Below, in pieces: positions 31,723 to 39,950 of a stretch of 64,000 nucleotides of DNA. A program made the translations under genes and the position numbers. The DNA comes from an uncultured Eubacteriales bacterium (GTDB taxonomy: Bacteria; Bacillota; Clostridia; Lachnospirales; Lachnospiraceae), in assembly GCA_900314565.1 (NCBI GenBank), contig OMVU01000003.1, forward strand, positions 1 through 64,000, written 5' to 3'. The number at the start of each line of letters is the position of its first letter. Within the stretch, counting starts at the first letter, position 1. The notes below the pieces were generated by a model. The model saw only the letters and a program-made list of their open reading frames with translations. It searched no databases and was not told the DNA's origin.

Positions 31723-33246
31723 TCAAACGTCAATATCGAATTTCGTAATATCGCGGAAGACAGCTCTGCCTCCTTCCGCAAAGAACCGAATCCCCTTTTC
31801 CTTGTCCGGATCCGGATAAACATTTCCCGTCATGGCATATCTGCCGCCATTGATGAACAGTTCAATGGAGCTGACATCCAGGAAGATTTCCATCCTGACC
31901 TTCTCACACTGTCCGATCGGACATGCACGGACATGGACATTCTCCTCCGAGCCGGTGAACTTTATGCCGGAATTACTCCTGTCAAAGACGACTTTTCCGG
32001 CATCCCTGTCGTACCAGATCAGCGTTTCATGCGTACCGTCGCAGAACAGCTTCACACCTGCCTTTGACGATGTGGCCGGATCCAGCTCAAAGGAAAGGGA
32101 AATCACATCTCCCGCGATTCCGGGAACGGCTGCTTCCGAATCCTCGACTTCGATCTGATTCGCCTTCACAGGGTCAGTGTAGAACTGTTCAATTTCACGG
32201 ACAGGACGCTGGATCAGGAAATCACCTTCTGTGGAAAGTTCACGCGGCAGCGTGTACGTACCCGCCCATCCATATTGAGCGGTCGGGAAATTACGGTCCC
32301 ACATTTCCTTCCATGCAATCATAATGATGCGGCCGTCCGGCATACGCAGTGTCTGCGGTGCATAGATATCAAAACCGTTGTCGATCTCGCCGATCACCCG
32401 CACCTTGAACTGACCTGTCTCAAAATTCAGCTTGCCGAGCATATAAAGCGTTGAATGGACATTCTGATAATGATCCCCTGACTGCGGCAGGTTCTGCGGA
32501 CTTGAGATGAGAACCTCTTCACCTGTATCCGTTACGAAATAATCCGGGCACTCGTAAACACCGTTCAGCCGGTAAAAATCTTCCGAGAATCCAGGCTGCG
32601 GATACAGCAGGTGTCCGACGTATTCCCAATGGAACAGGTCTGTTCCTTTCAGCAGAGCGAGGTTGCCCCAGCCTTCCTTCACATGGCTCTGCTCAGGAGG
32701 ATATGGATATGTGTTTTCCCTCTGATTTACAACAGGCGAAGGTTCTTTTCTTTCTCCGTTTTCAAGATAGCGGATCCCAGCGAGCAGATAATAGATGCCG
32801 TCCTTTTTGAAGACCCGGGGGTCACGGAAATCTTCTTCATAAATTTCCGGCGACAGCATTTCCGCTGTCAGGATCGGGTTCCCTTCATATTTCTTAAAAT
32901 GATTTCCATCGTCATCCGATACGGCGAGACACTGTCTCTGCATCATATGCTGCGCTGCCGTGTACATCAGCCAGAGCCTTCCGTCTTCTTCAATCGCGGA
33001 ACCGGAACAGCATCCGTTATTGACCTCATACGGCTGGTCCGGGTAAAGGGCTACCGGTCTCTGTTCCCAGTGAATAAAGTCCGTTGTTGCGACATGAAGC
33101 CAGTGCATCGGTCCCCACTCTGGCGCATGCGGATAATGCTGATAGAATAAATGTGCTTTATTGTTGTAATAGATCGTGCCGTTGGAATCATTTCCCCAGC
33201 CATACGGCACGGAGACATGGTAACGCGGGCGATAATTCGTATTCAT
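31723..33246 (-). CDS. Glycoside hydrolase family 32 beta-fructofuranosidase
   Basis: A 507-residue enzyme hydrolysing sucrose, sucrose phosphate or fructans. The five-bladed propeller motifs are present: PYGWGNDSNG at residues 14-23 (nucleophile Asp20), LFYQHYPHAPEWGPMHW, EEDFRDPRVF with the transition-state Asp, and YECPDYF with the acid/base Glu. The C-terminal beta-sandwich runs from about residue 370 to the end and includes LFINGGRYAMTGNVYPDP. The usual WMNDPNG motif reads WGNDSNG here, a mild variation. No signal peptide, so it is cytoplasmic. No PTS or sugar transporter neighbours, so the substrate entry route is not evident. Confidence 0.93.
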   Translation of the reverse strand: MNTNYRPRYHVSVPYGWGNDSNGTIYYNNKAHLFYQHYPHAPEWGPMHWLHVATTDFIHWEQRPVALYPDQPYEVNNGCCSGSAIEEDGRLWLMYTAAQHMMQRQCLAVSDDDGNHFKKYEGNPILTAEMLSPEIYEEDFRDPRVFKKDGIYYLLAGIRYLENGERKEPSPVVNQRENTYPYPPEQSHVKEGWGNLALLKGTDLFHWEYVGHLLYPQPGFSEDFYRLNGVYECPDYFVTDTGEEVLISSPQNLPQSGDHYQNVHSTLYMLGKLNFETGQFKVRVIGEIDNGFDIYAPQTLRMPDGRIIMIAWKEMWDRNFPTAQYGWAGTYTLPRELSTEGDFLIQRPVREIEQFYTDPVKANQIEVEDSEAAVPGIAGDVISLSFELDPATSSKAGVKLFCDGTHETLIWYDRDAGKVVFDRSNSGIKFTGSEENVHVRACPIGQCEKVRMEIFLDVSSIELFINGGRYAMTGNVYPDPDKEKGIRFFAEGGRAVFRDITKFDIDV

Positions 33247-33388
33247 AATTATTTCTCCTTATGATTGCATACGGTCATGGTCCGTACAAATGAGATATAT
33301 ATATTGTCCCAAAAAACCCGCATACAGTCCAGCAATATATTATCAAAGTCGGCTATATTTACATACTTTTTAGCCGAGGGAACAAAAC

Positions 33389-33448
33389 AAGACCGCGATA
33401 CACGGCATCCGAATCATACGATCCCGGAAAGCCATGCATCGCGGTCTT
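33389..33448 (-). terminator. Terminator downstream of pta
   Basis: AAGACCGCGAT paired with ATCGCGGTCTT, with a long 38-base loop. T-rich flanks occur on both sides (TTTTCATTTTTT rightward, TTGTTTTGTT leftward). It sits after the leftward pta gene. Confidence 0.7.
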
Positions 33449-33475
33449 TTCATTTTTTATTGCCAGTACATTCCT

Positions 33476-34474
33476 TTACCCGTTCTGGGCCTGCACCGCC
33501 GTCATCGCGGCAGTATTGACGATATCTTCCACAGAGCAGCCGCGCGAGAGGTCATTGCACGGCTTCTGCAGCCCCTGAAGCACGGCAAAGCAGTCCGCCC
33601 CACCAATCCTCTGCGTGATTTTATAGGCGATATTGCCTGCCTGCAGATCCGGGAAAATGAGAACATTGGCTCTTCCGGCCACCGGACTTCCCTTCGCTTT
33701 TCCGGCTCCGATCTCCGGCACGATCGCTGCGTCGAACTGCATCTCCCCGTCCAGAAGAAGATCCGGCGCAATCCTGTGCGCAATCTCCACCGCCCGCTGC
33801 ATCTTTGAGACCGACTCATGCTTCGCGCTTCCCTTCGTGGAGAAGGACAGCATGGCGACACGCGGCTCGGCAACTCCGCAGAGCGTGCGGGCCGTATCAG
33901 CCGCAGCCACCGCGATGTATGCCAGCTCCTCTTCCGTCGGGCTCGGCACGACCACGCAGTCTGCGTAGACGAGAAGGCCGTCCTCCCCAATTTCCTTATT
34001 CGGGCAGTCCATGAGGAAGCTCGACGAGACGATCTTCATTTCCGGCTTCGTCTTGATGATCTGAAGCGCCGGCCGCAGCATATCCCCGGTAGTGTGCACC
34101 GCTCCGGACACCAGTCCGTCCGCATCCCCGCACTTGACCATCATGATTCCGAAATACATCGGATCTTTGGCGACTTCTGCCGCCTTCTCGCGGGTCATTC
34201 CTTTCATTTTTCGAAGCTCATACAGCGTCTCCGCATACTCCGAAAATTTTGCATCGAACTCCGGATCCACGATGCGGATACCTGTGAGATCGGCATGAAG
34301 CTCCTCCGCCTCCCGCAAAATGTCCTCCGGCTTTCCCAGAAGGACAGGATCCGCTATCCCTTCAGCTTTAAGGATCGCGCAGGCTTTGACGGTACGCGGT
34401 TCCAGGCCTTCCGGAAAGACGATCGTCTTTCTGTCCGCGCGCGCTTTCTCCTTTATTCTCTCAATCATGCTCAT
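33476..34474 (-). CDS. pta: Phosphate acetyltransferase
   Basis: A 332-residue short-type Pta interconverting acetyl-CoA and acetyl phosphate. Family motifs include KTIVFPEGLEPRTVKA near the N-terminus, DPMYFGIMMVKCGDADGLVSGAVHTTGD in the middle, SSSFLMDCP and GRANVLIFPDLQAGNIAYK near the C-terminus. This pattern fits Pta better than the shorter phosphate butyryltransferase. I start at ATG 34474 (MSMIERIKEK); longer frames upstream are not conserved. It is transcribed behind the butyrate kinase gene, 139 bases away. The usual partner would be acetate kinase, so the pair may have broad acyl-phosphate specificity. Confidence 0.92.
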   Translation of the reverse strand: MSMIERIKEKARADRKTIVFPEGLEPRTVKACAILKAEGIADPVLLGKPEDILREAEELHADLTGIRIVDPEFDAKFSEYAETLYELRKMKGMTREKAAEVAKDPMYFGIMMVKCGDADGLVSGAVHTTGDMLRPALQIIKTKPEMKIVSSSFLMDCPNKEIGEDGLLVYADCVVVPSPTEEELAYIAVAAADTARTLCGVAEPRVAMLSFSTKGSAKHESVSKMQRAVEIAHRIAPDLLLDGEMQFDAAIVPEIGAGKAKGSPVAGRANVLIFPDLQAGNIAYKITQRIGGADCFAVLQGLQKPCNDLSRGCSVEDIVNTAAMTAVQAQNG

Positions 34475-34511
34475 CTTTATATACCTCGTTACTTTCACAG
34501 GAAGATCTTCC

Positions 34512-34529
34512 GGTCTCGCTTGCGAGACC
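34512..34529. repeat. Palindrome with 2-base centre
   Basis: GGTCTCGC-TT-GCGAGACC in the buk-pta spacer; same format as the palindrome at 10870-10891. Confidence 0.6.
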
Positions 34530-34613
34530 CGAAACATTCTGATGCATGAACAAGTCTCTGCCTTTAATGACCGCTGCCACAGCACAGAGTGCGGCACTTC
34601 ACCGGACGTTCGA

Positions 34614-35729
34614 TCAGAGATCGATCCCCGGGAACCCTTCCCAGACATTCCTGCCTGAGTAAGTCATGGCTGTACGTTCCCCTTTAAGAGCCTGCAGCGT
34701 CGGGATCGCCATCGCCTCCTGCTCCATTTCTCCCGGATAAACGCTGATCGGTGCAATGAATCCGCAGCGCTTTTCAATTCCTTCCGTAATATCCGAAAAA
34801 CGCATAAGCCCGCCGGTAAGCAGGATCGCGTCGACCTGTCCGCAGAGGACTGTGCTCATCTCTCCGATCATCTTGCAGATCTGGTAGATCATGGTATTCC
34901 AGACGAGACCTGCCTTCTTATCTCCCTCCTCCACGAGCGCATGGATCATATCGGAATTTGCAGTGCCGAAAAACTGGACAAATCCTCCGGAACGCGCGCA
35001 CAGAAGACGCGTCTCTTCCAGTGAGTGTGTCTCCAGATAATCGAGGAGCGAGAGCACGGGCACCGAGCCGATCCTGGTCGGTGTGAAAGCACCCTCTCCG
35101 TCCGCGCCCATATTTCCGTCGACCATGCGTCCGTGGTCATGCGCGCTGACTGTAATTCCGCCGTCGATGTGGGCGACGATAAAATTGCAGTCCTCGTACC
35201 GCTTTCCGATCGTCCCGGCATGGTACTCCGCCACCGCCTTCTGATTCAGGACATGTGAGTGCGAAATGCGGTAAATTCCCTTCACACCCGTGAGTCTGGC
35301 ATAGTCGCCATACTCGTCCACGTTGGTCGGATTGAGCGTGTAGGCGTCCTTCCCGTACTTCTGCGCAAACGTCCAGGCGATCATGACGCCGAGCTTGGCC
35401 GGATGCTCTGACCCGCCCACTGCGGCGACTGTATCGTCGTATAATTTCTGATCGATCTTCGTGAGACCGCCGGGCTGCGTGCAGGCGCTGCCGCCGCGTC
35501 CGACGAAGGCATCGATTTCATACGGATCCACCTTCTCTTCCGCAAGCATCTTCAGGATGACATCGCATCGGAAAGGAAGCTGATCGTTCACATGGGGGAA
35601 CTTAAGAAGCTCCGGCGCGTCATGGAACAGATTTCTCTCGAACAGCTCCTCCTCGTCGAGAAAGAGGCTGACTTTCGTAGATGTCGAGCCCGGGTTGATA
35701 ACTAATATTTTAAATTTCCTGTCGGTCAT
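34614..35729 (-). CDS. buk: Butyrate kinase
   Basis: A 371-residue acetokinase-family kinase making ATP and a short-chain fatty acid from its acyl phosphate. The phosphate-1 loop VINPGSTSTKVSLF starts near residue 10, FVGRGGSACTQPGG follows at about 84, HIDGGITVSAHDHGRMVD near 190 and the adenosine motif ILLTGGLM near 300. GRGG and HIDGG are the butyrate/branched-chain kinase versions; acetate kinase has different text there. Length is close to the usual 355. It heads a leftward buk-pta operon, implying fermentation of an acyl-CoA with substrate-level phosphorylation. Confidence 0.93.
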   Translation of the reverse strand: MTDRKFKILVINPGSTSTKVSLFLDEEELFERNLFHDAPELLKFPHVNDQLPFRCDVILKMLAEEKVDPYEIDAFVGRGGSACTQPGGLTKIDQKLYDDTVAAVGGSEHPAKLGVMIAWTFAQKYGKDAYTLNPTNVDEYGDYARLTGVKGIYRISHSHVLNQKAVAEYHAGTIGKRYEDCNFIVAHIDGGITVSAHDHGRMVDGNMGADGEGAFTPTRIGSVPVLSLLDYLETHSLEETRLLCARSGGFVQFFGTANSDMIHALVEEGDKKAGLVWNTMIYQICKMIGEMSTVLCGQVDAILLTGGLMRFSDITEGIEKRCGFIAPISVYPGEMEQEAMAIPTLQALKGERTAMTYSGRNVWEGFPGIDL

Positions 35730-35799
35730 TGTACTATCCCCTCACCCAGTTTATTCCACTCTTGTTTTGGAAAGTTAATGTTTTACCCACCACCTGCAG

Positions 35800-35857
35800 G
35801 CAGGATATTGTCTTACCCACTGTCTGCAGAGACGGAGGTCTTCCCTACTGAGATAAA
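35800..35857. repeat. 58-bp interspersed repeat, copy 1
   Basis: GCAGGATATTGTCTTACCCAC... ending TCTTCCCTACTGAGATAAA. The copy at 43299-43356 differs at only a few positions; there it forms one arm of a larger inverted repeat ending in TTTATCTCAGTGGGGGA. Confidence 0.75.
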
Positions 35858-35985
35858 ATTGAACAGCAAATCAGAGGATTTGTCAATCAAAAACACTGGT
35901 CTATTTTTGCATAAAGGAGAGGAGCGAAGGGTGCGAAGCACCTTCCTCTTTGCGCGGCTGCGATCCGCCGTGCCTGAGCATGCGT

Positions 35986-36012
35986 AAACAATGCTCCGGT
36001 GGAGCATTGTTT
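35986..36012. repeat. Perfect 27-bp palindrome
   Basis: AAACAATGCTCC-GGT-GGAGCATTGTTT, intergenic, with no T-run either side. Confidence 0.7.
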
Positions 36013-36267
36013 AGCTGCTTTAGGCCGATTTTTCAAATTTTTCCATTCTATTTTCCTTACTTCCCGATTCGTGTCCTTTTAAATTCACAATTTACTGTTG
36101 TCCAAAGTTTATCATTGCTTAAAAAGCAAATAGCATTTATGATTTTTATGAAGTGTACATAGCTTCCCTGAGAATTTATCAGATCCTTGATCAGAATCAG
36201 TCAGCGCACCAGAATACACAAGTATTCTGAACGGAAAGAATTATCGGGATACAGGCGAGGAGAGACG

Positions 36268-36873
36268 ATGCGTGAATTAATCAATGATCCTTTTTATGAA
36301 ATGATCAGCACTTACAAAAACTGTCTGATCGACTATTGTCTCATCGAAGATGATACGCCGCATCAGGGATACCATTCACATAAAGATGCCATTCTTTTTT
36401 CGATGCTCAAAGTGATTGAGAGGTACATTGACGAGCAGCTCATGTCAGAAATCAGATACCGCAGAGAAGTCGGCGAAGAACCATTTCCGTGGAATCTGGA
36501 TATCGGAAAGGCAAAGGCACACAGAATCGACGCATCTGAACTGCTGGCAGTGCCGGAAATCCTGCGCACAGACCGGATCGGACAGAGGTTTTATGCCGGC
36601 GGTCTGCCGGATCCTCTGAAAGGTGAACAGATTCCCTACTGGTATGCTTTCTGGGAAACACCGCATACATCGGGATACGGACCGGAAGAGTTTAACAGGA
36701 TCAATTCCGTGCTTTTTCCTATGGGCACAGATGATCTTGAAGTATATGAGTGGTCCGATGACTGGTCGAATTATTTTGATGACGGCCATGAATGGTGGGG
36801 AACGGCATGCTGGAGCGTATATGACAGGCGCATGAACAGATACGCTGTCATCATGGCATCAGCCACTGACTGA
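36268..36873 (+). CDS. Hypothetical protein, about 201 residues
   Basis: No family recognised. The protein is soluble, acidic and Trp/Tyr-rich, with no signal peptide or membrane helix. Its C-terminal half contains GEQIPYWYAFWETPHTSGY and YEWSDDWSNYFDDGHEWWG. I start at ATG 36268 because GGCGAGGAGAGAC lies just before it; an ATG further upstream in frame (36187) lies in AT-rich leader. The gene is single, with a strong terminator 28 bases after the stop. Base composition is slightly lower in GC than the neighbouring metabolic genes. Function unknown. Confidence 0.75.
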   Translation: MRELINDPFYEMISTYKNCLIDYCLIEDDTPHQGYHSHKDAILFSMLKVIERYIDEQLMSEIRYRREVGEEPFPWNLDIGKAKAHRIDASELLAVPEILRTDRIGQRFYAGGLPDPLKGEQIPYWYAFWETPHTSGYGPEEFNRINSVLFPMGTDDLEVYEWSDDWSNYFDDGHEWWGTACWSVYDRRMNRYAVIMASATD

Positions 36874-36900
36874 CCTGAAGCAAAAAGAGAGAAAACAGAA

Positions 36901-36934
36901 GGGGTGTCGCACTGATCACTTAGTGCGACACCCC
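36901..36934. terminator. Bidirectional terminator between hypothetical gene and dapL
   Basis: GGGGTGTCGCACT paired with AGTGCGACACCCC, 8-base loop, between convergent genes. Confidence 0.9.
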
Positions 36935-36958
36935 CTTTACATATACTGCCAAATCAGA

Positions 36959-38179
36959 TCAAATCGAAAGCTTTTTAATTCGCTCGATCGCCGCTTTTGT
37001 ATTTTCATAGGTACCGAATGCCGTCATGCGGAAGAAATGCTCCCCGCTCGGTCCGAAGCCCGATCCGGGCGTTCCGACGACGTTCGCATTTTCCAGAAGG
37101 TAATCGAAGAACTCCCAGGAAGACATCTTTCCCGGCGTCTTGAGCCAGATATACGGCGCATTCACACCGCCGTACACGGTATAACCGGCCTCCTCCAGTC
37201 CTTCCCGGATACATGCCGCATTTCTCATATAATAGGCGACCTGTTCTGCCGTCTCGCGCTGTCCCTCCTCGGAGTAGACCGCTTCCCCGGCGCGCTGAAT
37301 GATGTAGGCCGCGCCGTTAAATTTTGTCCCGTGCCGTCTTGCCCAGAGCGCGTTCAGCGAAACGTCCCCGCACTTAAGATTCTTCGGAACGACCGTGTAG
37401 CCGAGGCGGGTTCCGGTAAAGCCTGCGTTCTTCGAGAAGCTGCGAAGTTCGATCGCGCAGCGGTCAGCGCCCTCGCACTCATAGATCGTGTGGGCAATTC
37501 CCTCCTCCGTAATATAGGCTTCATAAGCCGCGTCATAAATGATGACCGCACCGACCGACAGAGCGTAATCCACCCATTTCTGGAGCTCTGTTTTCGGGAT
37601 CGTCATTCCCGTCGGATTGTTCGGGAAGCACAGATAGATCATATCCGGTGCCTCTTCTGGGAACCGGGGAAGGAACCCGTTTTCCTCCGTGCAGGGCATG
37701 TAGATGACTCTGGAATACCGCCCGCTCTCCGGGAGATACTCTCCCGCGCGGCCGTCCATCACGTTCGAATCGAGATAGACCGGATAGACCGGGTCACAGA
37801 TCGCCACCCTGTTCTCTCTCCCGAAAATTTCACCGATGTTTCCGGAATCGCTCTTGGCACCGTCGCTGATAAAGATCTCGTCGATCCCGATCTTCGCCCC
37901 TCTCCGGGCGAAATCATTCTGTGCAATCGCGCTCCGAAGGAACTCATAGCCGAGATCCGGAGCGTAGCCGCGGAAGGTCTCCCTGACCGCCATCTCGTCG
38001 ACTGCACCATGCAGGGCCTTAATGACTGCAGGGGCAAGCGGAAGCGTGACGTCACCGATCCCCAGACGGATGAGCTCTTTATCAGGGTTATTCTCCGCGT
38101 AAGCTTTCACCTTCTTCGCGATCGTGGAAAAAAGATAGCTTCCCTGCAGTTTCAGATAGTTTTCATTGATTTGGAACAC
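36959..38179 (-). CDS. dapL: LL-diaminopimelate aminotransferase
   Basis: A 406-residue PLP enzyme converting tetrahydrodipicolinate directly to LL-diaminopimelate, for lysine and cell-wall synthesis. Text typical of Dap[16 protein letters not shown] near the start, [53 protein letters not shown] and the Schiff-base lysine in [17 protein letters not shown]. The start is GTG at 38179, with AGGAGGGG 8 bases upstream. Monocistronic. This pathway is common in Clostridia, which supports the host assignment. Confidence 0.96.
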   Translation of the reverse strand: MFQINENYLKLQGSYLFSTIAKKVKAYAENNPDKELIRLGIGDVTLPLAPAVIKALHGAVDEMAVRETFRGYAPDLGYEFLRSAIAQNDFARRGAKIGIDEIFISDGAKSDSGNIGEIFGRENRVAICDPVYPVYLDSNVMDGRAGEYLPESGRYSRVIYMPCTEENGFLPRFPEEAPDMIYLCFPNNPTGMTIPKTELQKWVDYALSVGAVIIYDAAYEAYITEEGIAHTIYECEGADRCAIELRSFSKNAGFTGTRLGYTVVPKNLKCGDVSLNALWARRHGTKFNGAAYIIQRAGEAVYSEEGQRETAEQVAYYMRNAACIREGLEEAGYTVYGGVNAPYIWLKTPGKMSSWEFFDYLLENANVVGTPGSGFGPSGEHFFRMTAFGTYENTKAAIERIKKLSI

Positions 38180-38214
38180 TTTCTTACCCCTCCTGATATT
38201 AATGCGTATTAACA

Positions 38215-38290
38215 GGAACGCCCCGGCGTTCCTTCTTCACTTTGCGCGGGTATCTCATGACTCAGGTCACGAGTATTGCGCGATGAAGAA
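38215..38290. repeat. Palindrome plus 58-bp imperfect inverted repeat
   Basis: GGAACGCC-CC-GGCGTTCC (38215-38232) abuts an imperfect inverted repeat running from TTCTTCACTTTGCGCGGGTA to CACGAGTATTGCGCGATGAA (38233-38290). The second part recurs in diverged form at 16731-16790 and as a half copy at 12343-12363. It lies in the 257-base dapL upstream region. Confidence 0.7.
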
Positions 38291-38436
38291 TAAATCCCCC
38301 CTGAAATGTTGTATGCCGATTCCGCCATCCTGCCGACTTACGGCTTCGAACGGAATCCGGCTCACGGGTAAACGCAAGTCATACGAAGCAGCACTGAACC
38401 GTGCTCTAAACACCCGGAAGATCTCCTTCAGATTTA

Positions 38437-39690
38437 TTACATCATTCCGCCCGGTCCGATGACATCATTGATCAGATATCCGTTCCAGATCGTCGGATAG
38501 ACATCAAGCTTCGGATATGCATAAATGACGACCGCCGCCGATGCTGCAAAGATCAGCACATATATGCCGAGCTTAAAAGCGGGGTTCATTTTCTGGATCG
38601 GCGTTGCCAGCGTAGCGCTGTAGATCTTTATGATGAGCCAGCAGAGAATGAATACACCGAGCGCTACAACAAACGGCAGGAAGTCCGAATCCGGAAGCTT
38701 TCCGTTAAGTGCGATCAGAATAGTCTGCAGCGGCATAATGATCATGTAGCTCGTGCAGAAATAGCGGTTCACGTTGCTCGAAATATTCCCGATCGCCTTC
38801 GGAGCCTGTCCGTGGAAGGCAGCCTTGATCAGCTTGTAGAAAAGCGCGATGAGCACGATGCTCACAAGACTGGTCGCAATGGCATCCGGGAAGGGCTGCA
38901 GGCAGTACTGCAGGTCGGTGGAAATCGCCGGAAGGACCGGGATCTTCACTGTAAAACGGATTGCATAGTAAACAACACAGATCGGCAGGATGCGGGTGAA
39001 GACCCACATGCACATCTTGTCCTTATCTCGGATCCGTCTGTAATAGGCACCCACATAGTAGCCGAACGCGACGAAGAAGAAATAAGAGCAGAACGGAAAA
39101 TAGCTCTCAGCGTTCGTGATAAAGAAGAATCCGACGAACTGGCTCAGCAGGTAGCTCGAGGGCGGCGTAACGGTATAGTTGAAGACCATGCTGAGGATAT
39201 TCAGCACAGCGCCGACGATGAGGACCGTCCTCGGAGTGCACTTCAGTGCCAGAAGGATCGCCATCATGAAAAATGTGATCGACGCAAATGTCAGGATATC
39301 CGCCTGCAGGACGAGCATCTGCTGCGTGAGGAACCATTTTCCTCCGGTAATAAAATACGCGATCAGATTCGGAACAACATTTCTCCCAAGGTTCAGGAGC
39401 TGCGCGACAGCCATCAGAGACAGGCCGCGGAGTGCCATATTTTTTGCGTTGACACGCCTTGAATACTGCATGCTGAGGCCCATCGTGAACATAAAGGATG
39501 CACCGCCGATCAGGCACGTCAGATATCCGAAAATGCTGTCTGATTTTCCGACGGCATCCGAGGCAAAGCAGTCCCCGAAAACGTGAACGCCGATCATTCC
39601 GATGATCAGAAATGCCTTCAGAAAATCAAGCTCCCCCTGTCTGCCGGTATTTACATCCTTCTTATCAAGGCATGCGTTAAATGATCCCAT
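38437..39690 (-). CDS. Multi-pass membrane protein, acyltransferase-3/HGSNAT-like
   Basis: A 417-residue protein with about ten membrane helices. The start GELDFLKAFLIIGMIGVHVFGD places an Arg/Glu-rich N-terminus before the first helix and a His near its end, the layout of acyltransferase-3 and heparan-alpha-glucosaminide acetyltransferase-like (DUF1624) proteins. Helices such as ILTFASITFFMMAILLALKC and YYVGAYYRRIRDKDKMCMW follow. It would modify an envelope sugar or another extracytoplasmic substrate; the family assignment is moderate and the substrate unknown. Single leftward gene, ATG start. Confidence 0.7.
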   Translation of the reverse strand: MGSFNACLDKKDVNTGRQGELDFLKAFLIIGMIGVHVFGDCFASDAVGKSDSIFGYLTCLIGGASFMFTMGLSMQYSRRVNAKNMALRGLSLMAVAQLLNLGRNVVPNLIAYFITGGKWFLTQQMLVLQADILTFASITFFMMAILLALKCTPRTVLIVGAVLNILSMVFNYTVTPPSSYLLSQFVGFFFITNAESYFPFCSYFFFVAFGYYVGAYYRRIRDKDKMCMWVFTRILPICVVYYAIRFTVKIPVLPAISTDLQYCLQPFPDAIATSLVSIVLIALFYKLIKAAFHGQAPKAIGNISSNVNRYFCTSYMIIMPLQTILIALNGKLPDSDFLPFVVALGVFILCWLIIKIYSATLATPIQKMNPAFKLGIYVLIFAASAAVVIYAYPKLDVYPTIWNGYLINDVIGPGGMM

Positions 39691-39727
39691 TACAAAAACC
39701 TGATTCCTTTCCTTTGATTATAAGTTT

Positions 39728-39810
39728 AGGCAATTGCGAAAGTCTGAGCTTCATGGGAATTGTATGAACATTCAAACAATTTTATTTCGCACAGAGTTTC
39801 GCAAGCGCCT
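39728..39810. mobile_element. MITE-like palindrome, short copy (C)
   Basis: Ends AGGCAATTGCGAAAGTCTG and CAGAGTTTCGCAAGCGCCT, core GAATTGTATGAACATTCAAACAATT split by a few bases. Flanking 11-mers GATTATAAGTT and TATAAGAAGTT match at 8 of 11 positions, possibly an eroded target duplication. Confidence 0.7.
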
Positions 39811-39813
39811 ATA

Positions 39814-39930
39814 TAAGAAGTTGATACTATTCTATATATGCGAACCGCTTCGCGAACCTCATAATCATAATTCAGGCGATTTCATCACCCTTTTATCGGG
39901 TGTTCCCTGCGGAACTTCCGATAAGAAACA
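39814..39930. repeat. Repeat module shared (inverted) with the insert in MITE D
   Basis: Read on the minus strand this segment (TTATCGGAAGTT... GAATTATGATTA... GGTTCGCGAAGCGGTTC) matches 46505-46600, where the same module is nested inside a full-length MITE-like element. It contains its own hairpins and no gene. Confidence 0.7.
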
Positions 39931-39950
39931 AATTCATTGCCGAAATAAGC

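Larger units (their letters stand above)
35730..36267. other. Gene-free region with three repeat types
   Basis: About 540 bases between divergent buk and a hypothetical gene. It holds the GCAGGATATTGT...ACTGAGATAAA repeat at 35800-35857 (second copy at 43299-43356), a small hairpin GAAGGGTGCGAAGCACCTTC (35926-35945), CTTTGCGCGGCTGCGATCCGCC at 35949-35970 and the perfect palindrome AAACAATGCTCC-GGT-GGAGCATTGTTT at 35986-36012. The right part is AT-rich and probably contains the promoter of the next gene. No coding sequence. Confidence 0.65.
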
